From Planctomycetota bacterium (GTDB taxonomy: Bacteria > Planctomycetota > UBA1135 > GCA-002686595): a stretch of 64,000 nt of DNA. The stretch's first letter is position 1, and every line of letters starts with the position of its first letter. The DNA is taken from positions 62,001 through 126,000 of the forward strand of contig JADJLZ010000002.1 of the NCBI GenBank assembly GCA_016709875.1, given 5' to 3'. Below the pieces are notes generated by a model. It worked only from the letters and a program-made list of their open reading frames with translations, was not told the DNA's origin and ran no database searches. Positions 1 to 7,938 of this stretch are shown here, one piece after another. Made by a program: the position numbers and the translations under genes.

Positions 1-140
1 CAGCCCACGTTGAGGCAGCAGCCACCGAGAAACTCCTTCTCCACCACCGTCACCTGCTGCCCGAGCTGGGCGAGGCGGATGGCACAGACGTAGCCGGCGG
101 GACCGGCACCGATGACGACGACCTTGCGGGGGGTGCTCAT
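1..140 (-). CDS. lpdA: Dihydrolipoamide dehydrogenase (E3), N-terminal fragment
   Basis: Only the first 46 codons lie in the window; the gene runs off the left edge. The translation starts MSTPRKVVVIGAGPAGYVCA, giving the FAD-binding GxGxxG Rossmann motif at residues 11-16. It ends in GGCCLNVG, the first half of the redox-disulfide motif of this family (usually GGTCLNVGC or GGVCLNVGC). E3 reoxidises the dihydrolipoyl groups of 2-oxoacid dehydrogenases, which fits the E1/E2 genes next door. A plus-strand zinc-ribbon gene separates it from that operon, so it probably has its own promoter in 141-246. The ATG at 140-138 is the only plausible start. The extra Cys before CLNVG is unusual but may be family variation. 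Confidence 0.88.
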   Translation of the reverse strand, partial: MSTPRKVVVIGAGPAGYVCAIRLAQLGQQVTVVEKEFLGGCCLNVG

Positions 141-246
141 GCGCGGGAATCTCTCTCGAAAAGGCGCAGCATTCTAGCTCGCGCGAGGCTCCCGCGCCCC
201 CACGGGTCGCCAAGTGCTCGAACTGCCTGTATTCTTCTTGGCCCCC

Positions 247-903
247 ATGGCAGCCGAAGCACCCGCACTGACCCACTGCCCCAACTGCGGAGCCGCGCTC
301 AAGCGCCCGGATCTCTCGCTCTGCGCCTACTGCGCCATGCCGCTCATGATGGGCGGAAGGGCCTCCGTCGCCGACGACGAGACCACGGCGCGCCTGAAAC
401 GCATGCGCGAGCACGCGAACTTCCCCGCCGCGCAGGCCTTCGTGCCTCCGGACCCGGAGGTCGAGCGCGTCGTCGCGAAGAAGCGCAACCGCGGCCTGCT
501 GCTGGTCATCTTCGGCGCGCTGTGGCTCGCGGTCGCGCTGCTGGTGCAGTTCCTCGGCTCGGGCATCGATCTGCGCAGCCCCTGGCTGTGGGTCGGCGAC
601 GGCGTGGCGCTGCTCGGCATCCTCTCGATCGTGACCGCCGCCGGCGCGCGCGCGGCCGCGAGCGGAGGCAAGCCGCTGCTCGTGCGCCCCGCGATCGTCG
701 CCGAGCGCCGCAGCGAGACCAACCCCGAGGGCCGCTACGGCGCGCGCACGCTGTACTTCTTCACGCTGCGCTTCGACGACACGAGCGAGGGCGAGTTCAA
801 GTGGCCCGGCCAGGGCCTCTCGAGCGAGCCCATGGCCAACGGCCAGGTCGGCATCGCCTACACGCGCGGCGAAGACCTGATCGCGTTCCGCAAGCTGGGC
901 TGA
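247..903 (+). CDS. Membrane protein with N-terminal zinc ribbon and DUF2500-like C-terminus
   Basis: A 218-residue protein. Near the N-terminus two CxxC pairs (CPNCG at about 11-14 and CAYC at about 27-30) form a likely zinc ribbon. Two hydrophobic segments follow at roughly 93-113 and 124-145. The C-terminal 60 residues (TLYFFTLRFDD, then FKWPGQG and GQVGIAYTRG) resemble the DUF2500 beta-sandwich; this is a resemblance by eye only. The ATG at 247 was chosen; an in-frame GTG at 214 would add 11 residues before the zinc ribbon. It converges on the E1 alpha paralogue, with 13 nt between the two stop codons, and sits between that gene and lpdA. Function unknown. Confidence 0.7.
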   Translation: MAAEAPALTHCPNCGAALKRPDLSLCAYCAMPLMMGGRASVADDETTARLKRMREHANFPAAQAFVPPDPEVERVVAKKRNRGLLLVIFGALWLAVALLVQFLGSGIDLRSPWLWVGDGVALLGILSIVTAAGARAAASGGKPLLVRPAIVAERRSETNPEGRYGARTLYFFTLRFDDTSEGEFKWPGQGLSSEPMANGQVGIAYTRGEDLIAFRKLG

Positions 904-916
904 GGCGGGTTCGCGC

Positions 917-2044
917 TCAAAGCGGGAACGCGCCGTCGCCGGGCGTCGCTTCGCCGAGGCGCTCGGCGATCGCGATGAACTGGTTGTACTGCTTGCGCAG
1001 GTGCAGCGGCACTTCGGCGTAGACGTCCTCGACCAGCGTCTTGAGCGGCATCTTCGGCGCCGCTTCCTGCTTGTGGATCTCGGCGTCGATCTCGGCGTAG
1101 AGCTGCGCCTCGAGCTTCGCGCGCTCGCCCTTCGCGAGGATCTTCGCGGCGACGAGCTGCTTCTCGAAGCCCTCGATCGGATCGCGGCCTTCCCAGTAGG
1201 CGACCTCCTTCGCGTCGCGGTACTTGGTCGGGTCGTCCGAGCTCGAGTGGCCGAGCATGCGGTAGGTCTTGAGCACCACGAGCGACGGGCCCTTGCCCGA
1301 ACGCGCGCGTTCGACGGCCTTCGAGACCGCCGCCTGCACCGCGAGCACGTCGTTGCCGTCCACGTCCTCGCCCGGCATGCCGTAGGCGGCGGCCTTGTCG
1401 GCGTAGCTCTTCGCGGCCGTCTGGGCCGAGCTCGGGACCGAGATCGCCCAGCCGTTGTCGACGCACACGAACACGCACGGCGCCTTCCATACCGCGGCGA
1501 AGTTCATCCCGCTGTGGAAGCCGTTCGAACTCGTCGCGCCGTCGCCGAAGTGGATCGAGTGCACCTCGTCCTTCCCGTGCAGCTTCGCGGCGTACGCCGC
1601 GCCGACGCCGTGCGGGATCTGCGTGCCGATGACGCTCGACCAGCTCGGGTAGTGCGTGCCCTTGTGCTGGAAGTGGTTGCACATCTGGCGGCCCTTGGCC
1701 GAGTCGTTCGAGTTGCAGTACATCTGCGCGATGTAGTCGCCGAGCGGCATCCCGCGCGCGAGCGCCGCGCCGCCCTCGCGCAGGCCCGACCAGAGCCAGT
1801 CCTGCGCCTCGAGCGCGCACGCGGGACCCACGAGTGCCGCCTCGAGCCCCTTCGCGGTGCCGACGAAACCGATGCGTCCCGCGCGCTGCAGCTTGAGCAT
1901 GCGCTCGTCGAGGCAGCGGATGCGCAGCATGTGCACGAAGAGCTCGCGCTGGCGGGCGGGCGTGAGAGCGCCGCCGGCAGGCTTGTTGGAGCTCGACTGT
2001 TTGGGCTGTGCTTTCATCGGTGGCTCGTTCTTCGGCTCACGCAT
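917..2044 (-). CDS. 2-oxoacid dehydrogenase E1 alpha subunit, second paralogue
   Basis: A 375-residue thiamine-diphosphate-dependent E1 alpha. The TPP motif begins GDGATSSNGFHSG at about residue 167 and ends with an Asn about 30 residues on (VFVCVDN). The later GHSSSDDPTKYR resembles the HSTSDD segment of branched-chain 2-oxoacid dehydrogenase E1 alpha more than that of pyruvate dehydrogenase. It is a diverged copy of the E1 alpha at 5236-6354, and no second E1 beta lies beside it. It could therefore be an alternative partner for the single E1 beta, or pair with a beta encoded elsewhere. The start is uncertain: ATG at 2044 overlaps the DUF2442 stop by 8 nt, and an internal ATG at 2014 is possible. 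Neither has a good Shine-Dalgarno. Confidence 0.85.
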   Translation of the reverse strand: MREPKNEPPMKAQPKQSSSNKPAGGALTPARQRELFVHMLRIRCLDERMLKLQRAGRIGFVGTAKGLEAALVGPACALEAQDWLWSGLREGGAALARGMPLGDYIAQMYCNSNDSAKGRQMCNHFQHKGTHYPSWSSVIGTQIPHGVGAAYAAKLHGKDEVHSIHFGDGATSSNGFHSGMNFAAVWKAPCVFVCVDNGWAISVPSSAQTAAKSYADKAAAYGMPGEDVDGNDVLAVQAAVSKAVERARSGKGPSLVVLKTYRMLGHSSSDDPTKYRDAKEVAYWEGRDPIEGFEKQLVAAKILAKGERAKLEAQLYAEIDAEIHKQEAAPKMPLKTLVEDVYAEVPLHLRKQYNQFIAIAERLGEATPGDGAFPL

Positions 2045-2306
2045 CACCGTACGGCGGAATGGCCTCGCGCACGACCATCGAGTAGAGCACGTCCGGATCG
2101 AGGTCCGCCCCGTTCGGCCACGCGATCGTGCCGTACTCCGGCTCGACGCGCACGCGACCGACGTACGCGGGATCCTTGAGCGGCTCGAACACGCCGGTGA
2201 ACTTCAGGAACTTCCCGAGATCGACGTCGCCCTCGACTCCGTCTTCGAAACGCAGGTGCAGCTTGTGACCGCCGAGGTGCTTGGCTTGGAGGATGTCTTG
2301 CAGCAC
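2037..2306 (-). CDS. DUF2442 domain protein
   Basis: An 89-residue protein that matches the DUF2442 pattern along its whole length: KHLGGHKLHLRFEDG near the N-terminus, then VDLGKFLKFTGVFEPLKDP and YGTIAWPNGADLDPDVLY. The GTG start at 2306 is supported by GGAG about 9 nt upstream. DUF2442 genes are often found beside small toxin-antitoxin-like or DUF4160 genes, and their role is unknown. Here the gene sits inside the dehydrogenase operon, 41 nt after E2 and overlapping the start of the second E1 alpha. No DUF4160 partner is present. The family match is confident; any function in the dehydrogenase complex is only inference from position. Confidence 0.8.
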   Translation of the reverse strand: MLQDILQAKHLGGHKLHLRFEDGVEGDVDLGKFLKFTGVFEPLKDPAYVGRVRVEPEYGTIAWPNGADLDPDVLYSMVVREAIPPYGDA

Positions 2307-2347
2307 GCGCGAACTCCGTCGGATCGAGAACTCGATTCGCTCCGCGT

Positions 2348-3985
2348 TCAGAGCGCCAACAGGCCCGGGTTCTCGAGGAACTTTTTCAGCAGCACTAGGA
2401 AGCGCGCGCCGTCGGCGCCGTCGGCAAGACGGTGGTCCACGGAGCACGAGAAGTTCATGTACTGCCGCACCTCGATGCGGTCGCCCATCGACGTCTCGAC
2501 CACGCCGGGCTTCTTCATGATGCGGTGCACGCCCAGGATCGCGACGTCGGGGTAGTTGATGATCGGCGTCGCGAGCGTCCCGCCGATGTTGCCGGCGTTG
2601 GTGATCGAGAAGGTCGAGCCCTTCAACTCGTCCGGCTTGACCTTGCCCGCGCGCGTGCGCTCGGCGAGTTCCGCGAGTTCCGCGGCGATCTGCAGGATGC
2701 TCTTCGAGTCGACGTTCTTCACGACCGGCACGATCAGGCCGTTGTCGGTGTCCATCGCGATGCCGAGGTTGACGTAGCCGTAGCGCACGATCTCCTGCGC
2801 CCCCTCGTCGAGGTGCGCGTTGAGCATCGGGTGCTGCGCGAGCGCCATCGCCGTCGCCTTCATGATGAAGGGCATGAACGTGATCTTGACGCCCGAGGCC
2901 GCGTGCATGGCCTTCGCCTGGTCCTTGAGCGCGACGAGCTGCGTGATGTCGACTTCCTCGACCACCGTGAAGTGCGGCGCGGTGAACTTCGAGCGCACCA
3001 TCGCCTCGGCGATCTTGCGGCGCACGCCGCGGAAGGGCACGCGCGTCTCGCGCTCGCCCGGTGCGAGCGTGATCGGGGCGTACTGCGGACGCGTCGGGGC
3101 GGCGGAGGGAGCCGCGGCCGCGCTGCGCGAAGCGCCGTTCTGCGCAAAGGACTCGACGTCCGCGCGGCGCACGACGCCGTTGCGGCCGCTGCCCGCGACC
3201 GAGTGCAGGTCGATGCCGAGCTCGCGCGCGACGCGGCGTGCGCTGGGAGCGGCGAGCACCCTCTCTTCCGAAGCGCGGGCAACCGCGGCGGGAGCACCCG
3301 CCATCGCCATCGCGGGCGCGCGCGCGGGGGCCGCCGCTGCGACCGGAGCTGCGGCCGGCTTGGCCGTGGCCGCTCCCGCGGTCGCGAGCGAGAAGAGCAC
3401 GGTGCCGACGGGGACGGTCTGACCGTCCTTCACGTGCAGCTTCGTGATCGTGCCGCCCGCGGGCGCGGGCACCTCGACGGTCGCCTTGTCGGTCATCACT
3501 TCGACGACGGACTGGTGTTCCTTGACCACGTCGCCGGCCTTGACCAGCCACTTGACGATCTCGCCCTCGGTCACACCCTCGCCGATGTCGGGCAGCTTGA
3601 ACTCGAGCGACGCGCCGCCCGAGACAGGCGCGGCGGCGGGAGCAGGCGCGGGTGCGGCCTTGGCGGGCGCGGCCGGCGCCTTCGCCGGAGCGGGCGCGGG
3701 TGCAGCTGCGGGCTTCGGCGCCGCAGGCGCGGAGCTCGCGCCGCTCGCCGCCGTGTCGAGCACGAAGATCACGCTGCCGACGGGGACGGTGTCGCCCTCC
3801 TTGGCCTTGATCGCGGTGATCTTGCCGCCCGCGGGCGCGGGCACCTCGACGGTCGCCTTGTCGGTCATCACCTCGACGATCGACTGGTGTTCCTTCACCA
3901 CGTCGCCGACCTTGACGAGCCACTTCACGATTTCGCCCTCGGCGATGCCTTCACCGATGTCGGGCAGCTTGAATTCGAGTGCCAT
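2348..3985 (-). CDS. Dihydrolipoamide acyltransferase E2, two lipoyl domains
   Basis: A 545-residue E2 core subunit of a 2-oxoacid dehydrogenase complex, transferring the acyl group from lipoyl-lysine to CoA. In order: lipoyl domain 1 (residues 1-80, TDKATVEV with Lys about 43), an Ala/Pro-rich linker, lipoyl domain 2 (about 122-202, Lys about 167), a second Ala/Pro linker, the peripheral-subunit-binding domain (about 250-290, PSARRVARELGIDLHSVAGS), and the catalytic domain, which ends with DHRLADGADGARF. That last motif holds the active-site His and Asp of the HxxxDG motif. GGGAGGAA 5-8 nt before the ATG at 3985 supports the start; an upstream in-frame extension is discarded. The gene is 14 nt downstream of the lipoyl-like gene, in the same operon. 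Confidence 0.94.
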   Translation of the reverse strand: MALEFKLPDIGEGIAEGEIVKWLVKVGDVVKEHQSIVEVMTDKATVEVPAPAGGKITAIKAKEGDTVPVGSVIFVLDTAASGASSAPAAPKPAAAPAPAPAKAPAAPAKAAPAPAPAAAPVSGGASLEFKLPDIGEGVTEGEIVKWLVKAGDVVKEHQSVVEVMTDKATVEVPAPAGGTITKLHVKDGQTVPVGTVLFSLATAGAATAKPAAAPVAAAAPARAPAMAMAGAPAAVARASEERVLAAPSARRVARELGIDLHSVAGSGRNGVVRRADVESFAQNGASRSAAAAPSAAPTRPQYAPITLAPGERETRVPFRGVRRKIAEAMVRSKFTAPHFTVVEEVDITQLVALKDQAKAMHAASGVKITFMPFIMKATAMALAQHPMLNAHLDEGAQEIVRYGYVNLGIAMDTDNGLIVPVVKNVDSKSILQIAAELAELAERTRAGKVKPDELKGSTFSITNAGNIGGTLATPIINYPDVAILGVHRIMKKPGVVETSMGDRIEVRQYMNFSCSVDHRLADGADGARFLVLLKKFLENPGLLAL

Positions 3986-3999
3986 GTGATTCCTCCCTG

Positions 4000-4233
4000 C
4001 TACTCCAGCTCGAACAAGAGAATGTCTTTGCGCATGCACTGGCCCGCCTCGGCGCACAAGCGCGCGATGCGTCCCGCGCGCGGCGCGCGGATCGTGGCCG
4101 TGCCGGCCTCGTGCGAGATCTCGAGCACGGGCTGGTTCGCGGCGACCTGGTCGCCGACCTTGACCAGCACGCGCAGGACCTCGCCGTTGTCGATGTCCTC
4201 ACCCAGTTCGGGCAGCCTGACCTCGAGCGTCAT
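4000..4233 (-). CDS. Stand-alone lipoyl/biotinyl-fold protein lacking the modified lysine
   Basis: A 77-residue protein consisting of one lipoyl-domain fold: VRLPELGEDIDNGEVLRVLV, GDQVAANQPVLEIS, then APRAGRIARL and DILLFELE. Aligned with the two lipoyl domains of the neighbouring E2, the hairpin that should read TDKA reads HEAG. The lipoyl-acceptor lysine is thus replaced by Ala, and no lysine occurs in that loop. The protein should therefore not be lipoylated. It lies between E1 beta (8-nt gap) and E2 (14-nt gap), so it is clearly co-expressed with the complex. It may be a structural or regulatory subunit, or a decaying lipoyl domain. The ATG at 4233 lacks an obvious Shine-Dalgarno. Confidence 0.78.
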   Translation of the reverse strand: MTLEVRLPELGEDIDNGEVLRVLVKVGDQVAANQPVLEISHEAGTATIRAPRAGRIARLCAEAGQCMRKDILLFELE

Positions 4234-4241
4234 GCGGCTGC

Positions 4242-5216
4242 TCACCAGCTCGCGACGCGCTCGATCGCGTCGAGCACACGGCGCTCGTCGGGCATGTAGT
4301 GGTGCTCGAGCGTGTTCGGGAAGGGCGTGTCGAAGCCCGTCACGCGCACGATCGGCGCCTCCATGTACTCGATGCAGTTCTCGGCGATCAGCGCACTGAT
4401 CTCGCCGCCGTAGCCGCAGAAGCGCGGCGCTTCGTGGACGACCACGACGCGGCCGGTGCGCTTGGCGGCGTCCAGCACGCCCTCCTCGTCGAGCGGCAGC
4501 AGCGTGCGCAGGTCGACCACCAGACACTCCACCCCCTTTTCGGCCGCCTTGTCGGCCGCCTTCTGGCACACCGGCACCATCGCGCCGTAGCAGAAGACGG
4601 TCACGTTCGCGCCCTCGCGCACCGTGCGCAGCGTCGAGAGGTCGACGGTGTACTTGCCCTCGGGCACCTCGCCCTTCACGGCGCGGTAGAGCGCCTTGGG
4701 CTCGAGGAACAGCACCGGGTCGGGGTCGTTGATCGCGGCGAGCAGCAGGCCCTTTGCGTCGTGCGGCGTCGAGGGGATCACGACCTTCAGGCCGGGCGTG
4801 TGGCAGAAGTAGGCCTCGCCCGACTGCGAGTGGTACAGGCCGCCGCGGATGCCGCCGCCGTAGGGCGTGCGGATCACCATCGGCACCGTGTACTGGCCGC
4901 CGGAGCGGTAGCGGAACTTCGCCGCCTCGCTCACGATCTGGTCGAAGGCCGGGAAGATGAAGTCCTGGAACTGAATCTCGGCGACGGGCTTGAGGCCGTT
5001 GAGCGCCATGCCGATCGCGGCGCCGACGATGCCATCTTCCGAGAGCGGCGTGTCGAAGCAGCGCTCTTCGCCGAACTCCTTCGTCAGGCCCTCGGTCGCG
5101 AGGAACACGCCGCCCTTGGGGCCGACGTCCTCGCCGAAGACCAGCACGTTCTTGTCGTCGCGCATCGCCGTGCGCAATCCGTCGTTCACGGCCTGGATCA
5201 GGGTCAGGTTTGCCAT
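4242..5216 (-). CDS. 2-oxoacid dehydrogenase E1 beta subunit
   Basis: A 324-residue E1 beta of normal length for the heterotetrameric E1 enzymes. It carries the pyrimidine-binding half of the TPP site (NVLVFGEDVGPKGGVF near the N-terminus) and the conserved FQDFIFPAFDQIVSEAAK and RTPYGGGIRGGLYHSQS segments. Its transketolase C-terminal domain covers about residues 200-320. Together with the upstream E1 alpha, 19 nt away, it decarboxylates the 2-oxoacid and reductively acylates the lipoyl group of E2. It starts at the ATG at 5216. The substrate cannot be settled from sequence; the branched-chain-like E1 alpha suggests branched-chain 2-oxoacids, but pyruvate is possible. Confidence 0.93.
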   Translation of the reverse strand: MANLTLIQAVNDGLRTAMRDDKNVLVFGEDVGPKGGVFLATEGLTKEFGEERCFDTPLSEDGIVGAAIGMALNGLKPVAEIQFQDFIFPAFDQIVSEAAKFRYRSGGQYTVPMVIRTPYGGGIRGGLYHSQSGEAYFCHTPGLKVVIPSTPHDAKGLLLAAINDPDPVLFLEPKALYRAVKGEVPEGKYTVDLSTLRTVREGANVTVFCYGAMVPVCQKAADKAAEKGVECLVVDLRTLLPLDEEGVLDAAKRTGRVVVVHEAPRFCGYGGEISALIAENCIEYMEAPIVRVTGFDTPFPNTLEHHYMPDERRVLDAIERVASW

Positions 5217-5235
5217 CGCTGGGGGTCTCGTCGTG

Positions 5236-6354
5236 TCAGAGCGGGAACTTGCCGTCGCCGGCCTCGGCCTCGCCGTGCCGCGCGGCGACCTCGAAGGCCT
5301 GCTGGCCCTGGCGGCGCAGGTGCGCGGGCACCGTGGCGTACACATCGCTGAAGATCGTCTCGAGAGCCGGCTTCGCCGTCGCGGCCGCTTCCTTCGCGGC
5401 GACGTCGATCTCGGCCATGGCCTCGTCGTAGTACTGCGTGCGCATCTTCTCGCTCCAGAGCTTGCGCTTGCCGAGGAACTTCTCGAAGCGCAGCAGCGGG
5501 TCCTTCTTCTCCCACTCGGCGACGAGTTCCTTGGGCACGTAGCGCGTCGGATCGTCGGAGGTCGAGTGGCCGCCCATGCGGAAGGTCTTGGCCTCGATCA
5601 GCGTCGGGCCCTTGCCCTTGCGCGCGTATTCGGCGGCCTCGAGCACCGCCTCGCGCACCGCGAGCAGGTCGTTGCCGTCGACCAGGATGCCGGGCATGCC
5701 GTAGGCCTTGGCCTTGATCGCGAAGCCGTCGCTGGCGGTCTGCTTCTCGACCGGGCAGGAGATCGCGTACTGGTTGTTCTGGCACAGGAACACGACCGGC
5801 GACTTCCACACCGCCGCGAAGTTCAAGCCGGAGTGGAAGCCCAGCGAGCTCGTGCCGCCGTCGCCGAAGCTCGCCAGCGCAATGTGCTTCTCGCCACGCA
5901 GCTTCATCGCGTGCGCCGCGCCGACGGCCTGGATGATGTGCGTGCCGATCGGCGAGCTGATCGAGACGAACTTGATCGGCTCGGTGAAGGAGAAGTGCAC
6001 GGGCATCTGGCGGCCCTTGGCGCTGTCCTCCGCATTGCCGAACATGTTGTGCATCATCGCGACGGCCGGGATGCCGTGGTACAGCGCCATCCCGAAGTCG
6101 CGGTAGCTGGGGAAGATCCAGTCGGTCTTCTTCAGGGCGCTCGCCGCCCCCACCTGGGTCGCCTCGACGCCCTTGTTGGGGATCGAGAAGCCGATGCGGC
6201 CGGAGCGCTGCAGCTTGAGGCAGGTGTCGTCGAAGGCGCGCACCCGCAGCATGGTGCGGTAGCAGTGCAGGAGCTCGGCGTCGGAGAGGCCGAGGTCGCG
6301 GACCTTCACGCGCCCATCGGGCTCGATCACGGTGCGGAGTTCAGCGGGGGTCAT
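5236..6354 (-). CDS. 2-oxoacid dehydrogenase E1 alpha subunit (branched-chain type)
   Basis: A 372-residue first gene of the dehydrogenase operon. The TPP-binding motif starts GDGGTSSLGFHSG at about residue 163 and ends at an Asn pair in LCQNNQYA. The segment GGHSTSDDPTRY is characteristic of E1 alpha of branched-chain 2-oxoacid dehydrogenases (known family feature), so the complex may oxidise 2-oxoisovalerate-type acids. GGAG about 9 nt before the ATG at 6354 supports the start. It is divergent from the lipoprotein gene at 6482, so the operon promoter should lie in 6355-6481. Gene order is E1 alpha, E1 beta, lipoyl-like, E2, DUF2442, E1 alpha-2. Confidence 0.93.
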   Translation of the reverse strand: MTPAELRTVIEPDGRVKVRDLGLSDAELLHCYRTMLRVRAFDDTCLKLQRSGRIGFSIPNKGVEATQVGAASALKKTDWIFPSYRDFGMALYHGIPAVAMMHNMFGNAEDSAKGRQMPVHFSFTEPIKFVSISSPIGTHIIQAVGAAHAMKLRGEKHIALASFGDGGTSSLGFHSGLNFAAVWKSPVVFLCQNNQYAISCPVEKQTASDGFAIKAKAYGMPGILVDGNDLLAVREAVLEAAEYARKGKGPTLIEAKTFRMGGHSTSDDPTRYVPKELVAEWEKKDPLLRFEKFLGKRKLWSEKMRTQYYDEAMAEIDVAAKEAAATAKPALETIFSDVYATVPAHLRRQGQQAFEVAARHGEAEAGDGKFPL

Positions 6355-6481
6355 CAGGTGCGCTCCAGGGCGGTGGGAAAGGCCGAGGAGGATAACACGC
6401 GGAGGGGGGCCCGGACGAGGCGCGGATTCGCTCCTCGAGGGGGAAGAATCGCTCCCGGAGCGTCGTCCGCAAGGCTCCCCC

Positions 6482-6982
6482 ATGAAGACGCCCCTCTCCG
6501 CACTGTTCCTGATCGCCTGCGTCCTCGGCAGCTCATGCGCGGACGAGGCCGCCCTGCGCCACCGCGACGTCGAGATGCTTGCCGCGCGCCACGAGGCCGA
6601 GCTGCAGCACTACGAGGACCTGCGCGCGCAGTTCGCGCAGCGCAATCCCTGCCCCAAGCAGATCGAGTTCCCCGGCCAGGGCACCGTGATCGTGCACGAG
6701 TGCGCCCTGCGCGGCCTGCCCGGCCACGAGGAGTTCTGGATCAAGTACACGTACTTGAACAGCACCGGCCGCGGGATCGAGAGCGCGCACATCCGTATCC
6801 AGGTCCGCGACGTGACCGGCGCGGAGCGCACGGACTCGAGCGATGCGCGGCTGCCGCTGGGACTGCGCCTGGGGCCCGATTCGAGCTACACCACCTTCAC
6901 GCAGATCGGCCTCGAGGGCCTGGTGAAGATCGGCGAGCTCGAATGGTCGATCGAGGTCCAGGCGCGCGCCGACGGCGCGTGA
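6482..6982 (+). CDS. Predicted small lipoprotein or secreted protein
   Basis: A 166-residue protein with an N-terminal export signal (MKTPLSALFLIACVLGSSC). A lipobox-like cysteine sits at residue 19, although the residues before it (GSS) are a weak lipobox. The mature part begins with a charged helical stretch (about 24-55) and continues as a beta-rich domain with a conserved-looking FWIKYTYLNSTGRGIESAHI segment. I do not recognise the family. It is divergent from the dehydrogenase operon and converges on lipA with a 1-nt gap between stop codons, so the two 3' ends must share terminator sequence or overlap. Confidence 0.65.
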   Translation: MKTPLSALFLIACVLGSSCADEAALRHRDVEMLAARHEAELQHYEDLRAQFAQRNPCPKQIEFPGQGTVIVHECALRGLPGHEEFWIKYTYLNSTGRGIESAHIRIQVRDVTGAERTDSSDARLPLGLRLGPDSSYTTFTQIGLEGLVKIGELEWSIEVQARADGA

Positions 6983-6983
6983 A

Positions 6984-7901
6984 TCAGCCCGCCGACTGCG
7001 CGCGGCGCTCGCGCACGAGGCGTGCGGCGAAAAACTCGCCGGCCTTGTAGGAGCTGCGCACGAGCGGGCCGCTCGCGACGTAGAGGAAGCCGAGCTCCAG
7101 GCCCAGGCGCTGGTAGGCGTCGAAGCGCTCGGGCGTGACGTACTCGCGCACCGGCGCGTACTTCGGGCCCGGGCGCAGGTACTGGCCCAGCGTCAGGAAC
7201 TCGACGCCCGCGCCGCGCAGCTTGTGCAGCGACTCGACGATCTCCTCGTGGCTCTCGCCGAGTCCGAGCATGATCGAGGACTTCGTGAACACGCTTCCAT
7301 CGAGCCTCTTCGCGCCCTGCAGCGTCTCGAGCGACTTCTCGAACGAGCAGCGCGGGTCGCGGATCTTGCGCTGCAGGCGGCTGACGACCTCGACGTTGTG
7401 CGCGAGCACGTCGGGGCGCGCGCTCATCAACGTCTCGAGGTCGCGGCCCTGGTAGTCGGGGATCAGCGTCTCCACCACCGTGCGCGGCGAGCGCTCGCGC
7501 ACCTCGCGGATGCACTTGGCGTAGTGCGCCGAACCGCCGTCGGGGAGGTCGTCGCGGTCGACGCTCGTGATCACGACGTAGGCGAGGTTCATCGTCGCGA
7601 CCGCGTGCGCGACGTTCTTCGGCTCGTCCGGATCGGGCGGCGGCGCCTGCAGCACGGTCTTCACCGCGCAGAAGCGGCAGCGGCGCGTGCACTCGTCGCC
7701 GAGGACCATCAGGGTCATCGTCGCGTGCTCGCCCTTCCAGCACTCGCCGATGTTCGGGCAGCGCGCTTCCTCGCAGACCGTGTGCAGCTTGAGGCCGCGC
7801 GCGAGCTCCTTGAGCTTCGTGTAGCCCTCGCCGCCGGGCAGCGGGACCTTGAGCCAGGCGGGCTTGCGTAGCGGCGTCGTCGAAGGGGTCTCGGGCGTCA
7901 T
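6984..7901 (-). CDS. lipA: Lipoyl synthase
   Basis: A 305-residue radical-SAM enzyme that inserts two sulfurs into octanoyl-lysine of E2 lipoyl domains. Both 4Fe-4S binding motifs are present: the auxiliary-cluster CEEARCPNIGEC (CX4CX5C) and the radical-SAM CTRRCRFC (CX3CX2C). The C-terminal RSSYKAGEF contains the Ser ligand region of the auxiliary cluster. The length is typical. The ATG at 7901 was chosen. It follows the decahaem gene by 37 nt on the same strand and may be read from that operon. It lies close to the 2-oxoacid dehydrogenase operon whose E2 needs lipoate; no lipB or lplA is seen in the window. Confidence 0.96.
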   Translation of the reverse strand: MTPETPSTTPLRKPAWLKVPLPGGEGYTKLKELARGLKLHTVCEEARCPNIGECWKGEHATMTLMVLGDECTRRCRFCAVKTVLQAPPPDPDEPKNVAHAVATMNLAYVVITSVDRDDLPDGGSAHYAKCIREVRERSPRTVVETLIPDYQGRDLETLMSARPDVLAHNVEVVSRLQRKIRDPRCSFEKSLETLQGAKRLDGSVFTKSSIMLGLGESHEEIVESLHKLRGAGVEFLTLGQYLRPGPKYAPVREYVTPERFDAYQRLGLELGFLYVASGPLVRSSYKAGEFFAARLVRERRAQSAG

Positions 7902-7938
7902 GGCAGGCGAGGGACGGCCACGCATTCTAGCACGCGCC

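Noticed and set aside
2432..4399. 655-codon plus-strand open frame opposite E2
   Set aside because: Low-complexity Arg/Ala/Gly/Asp translation, no domain; E2 on the other strand is unambiguous.
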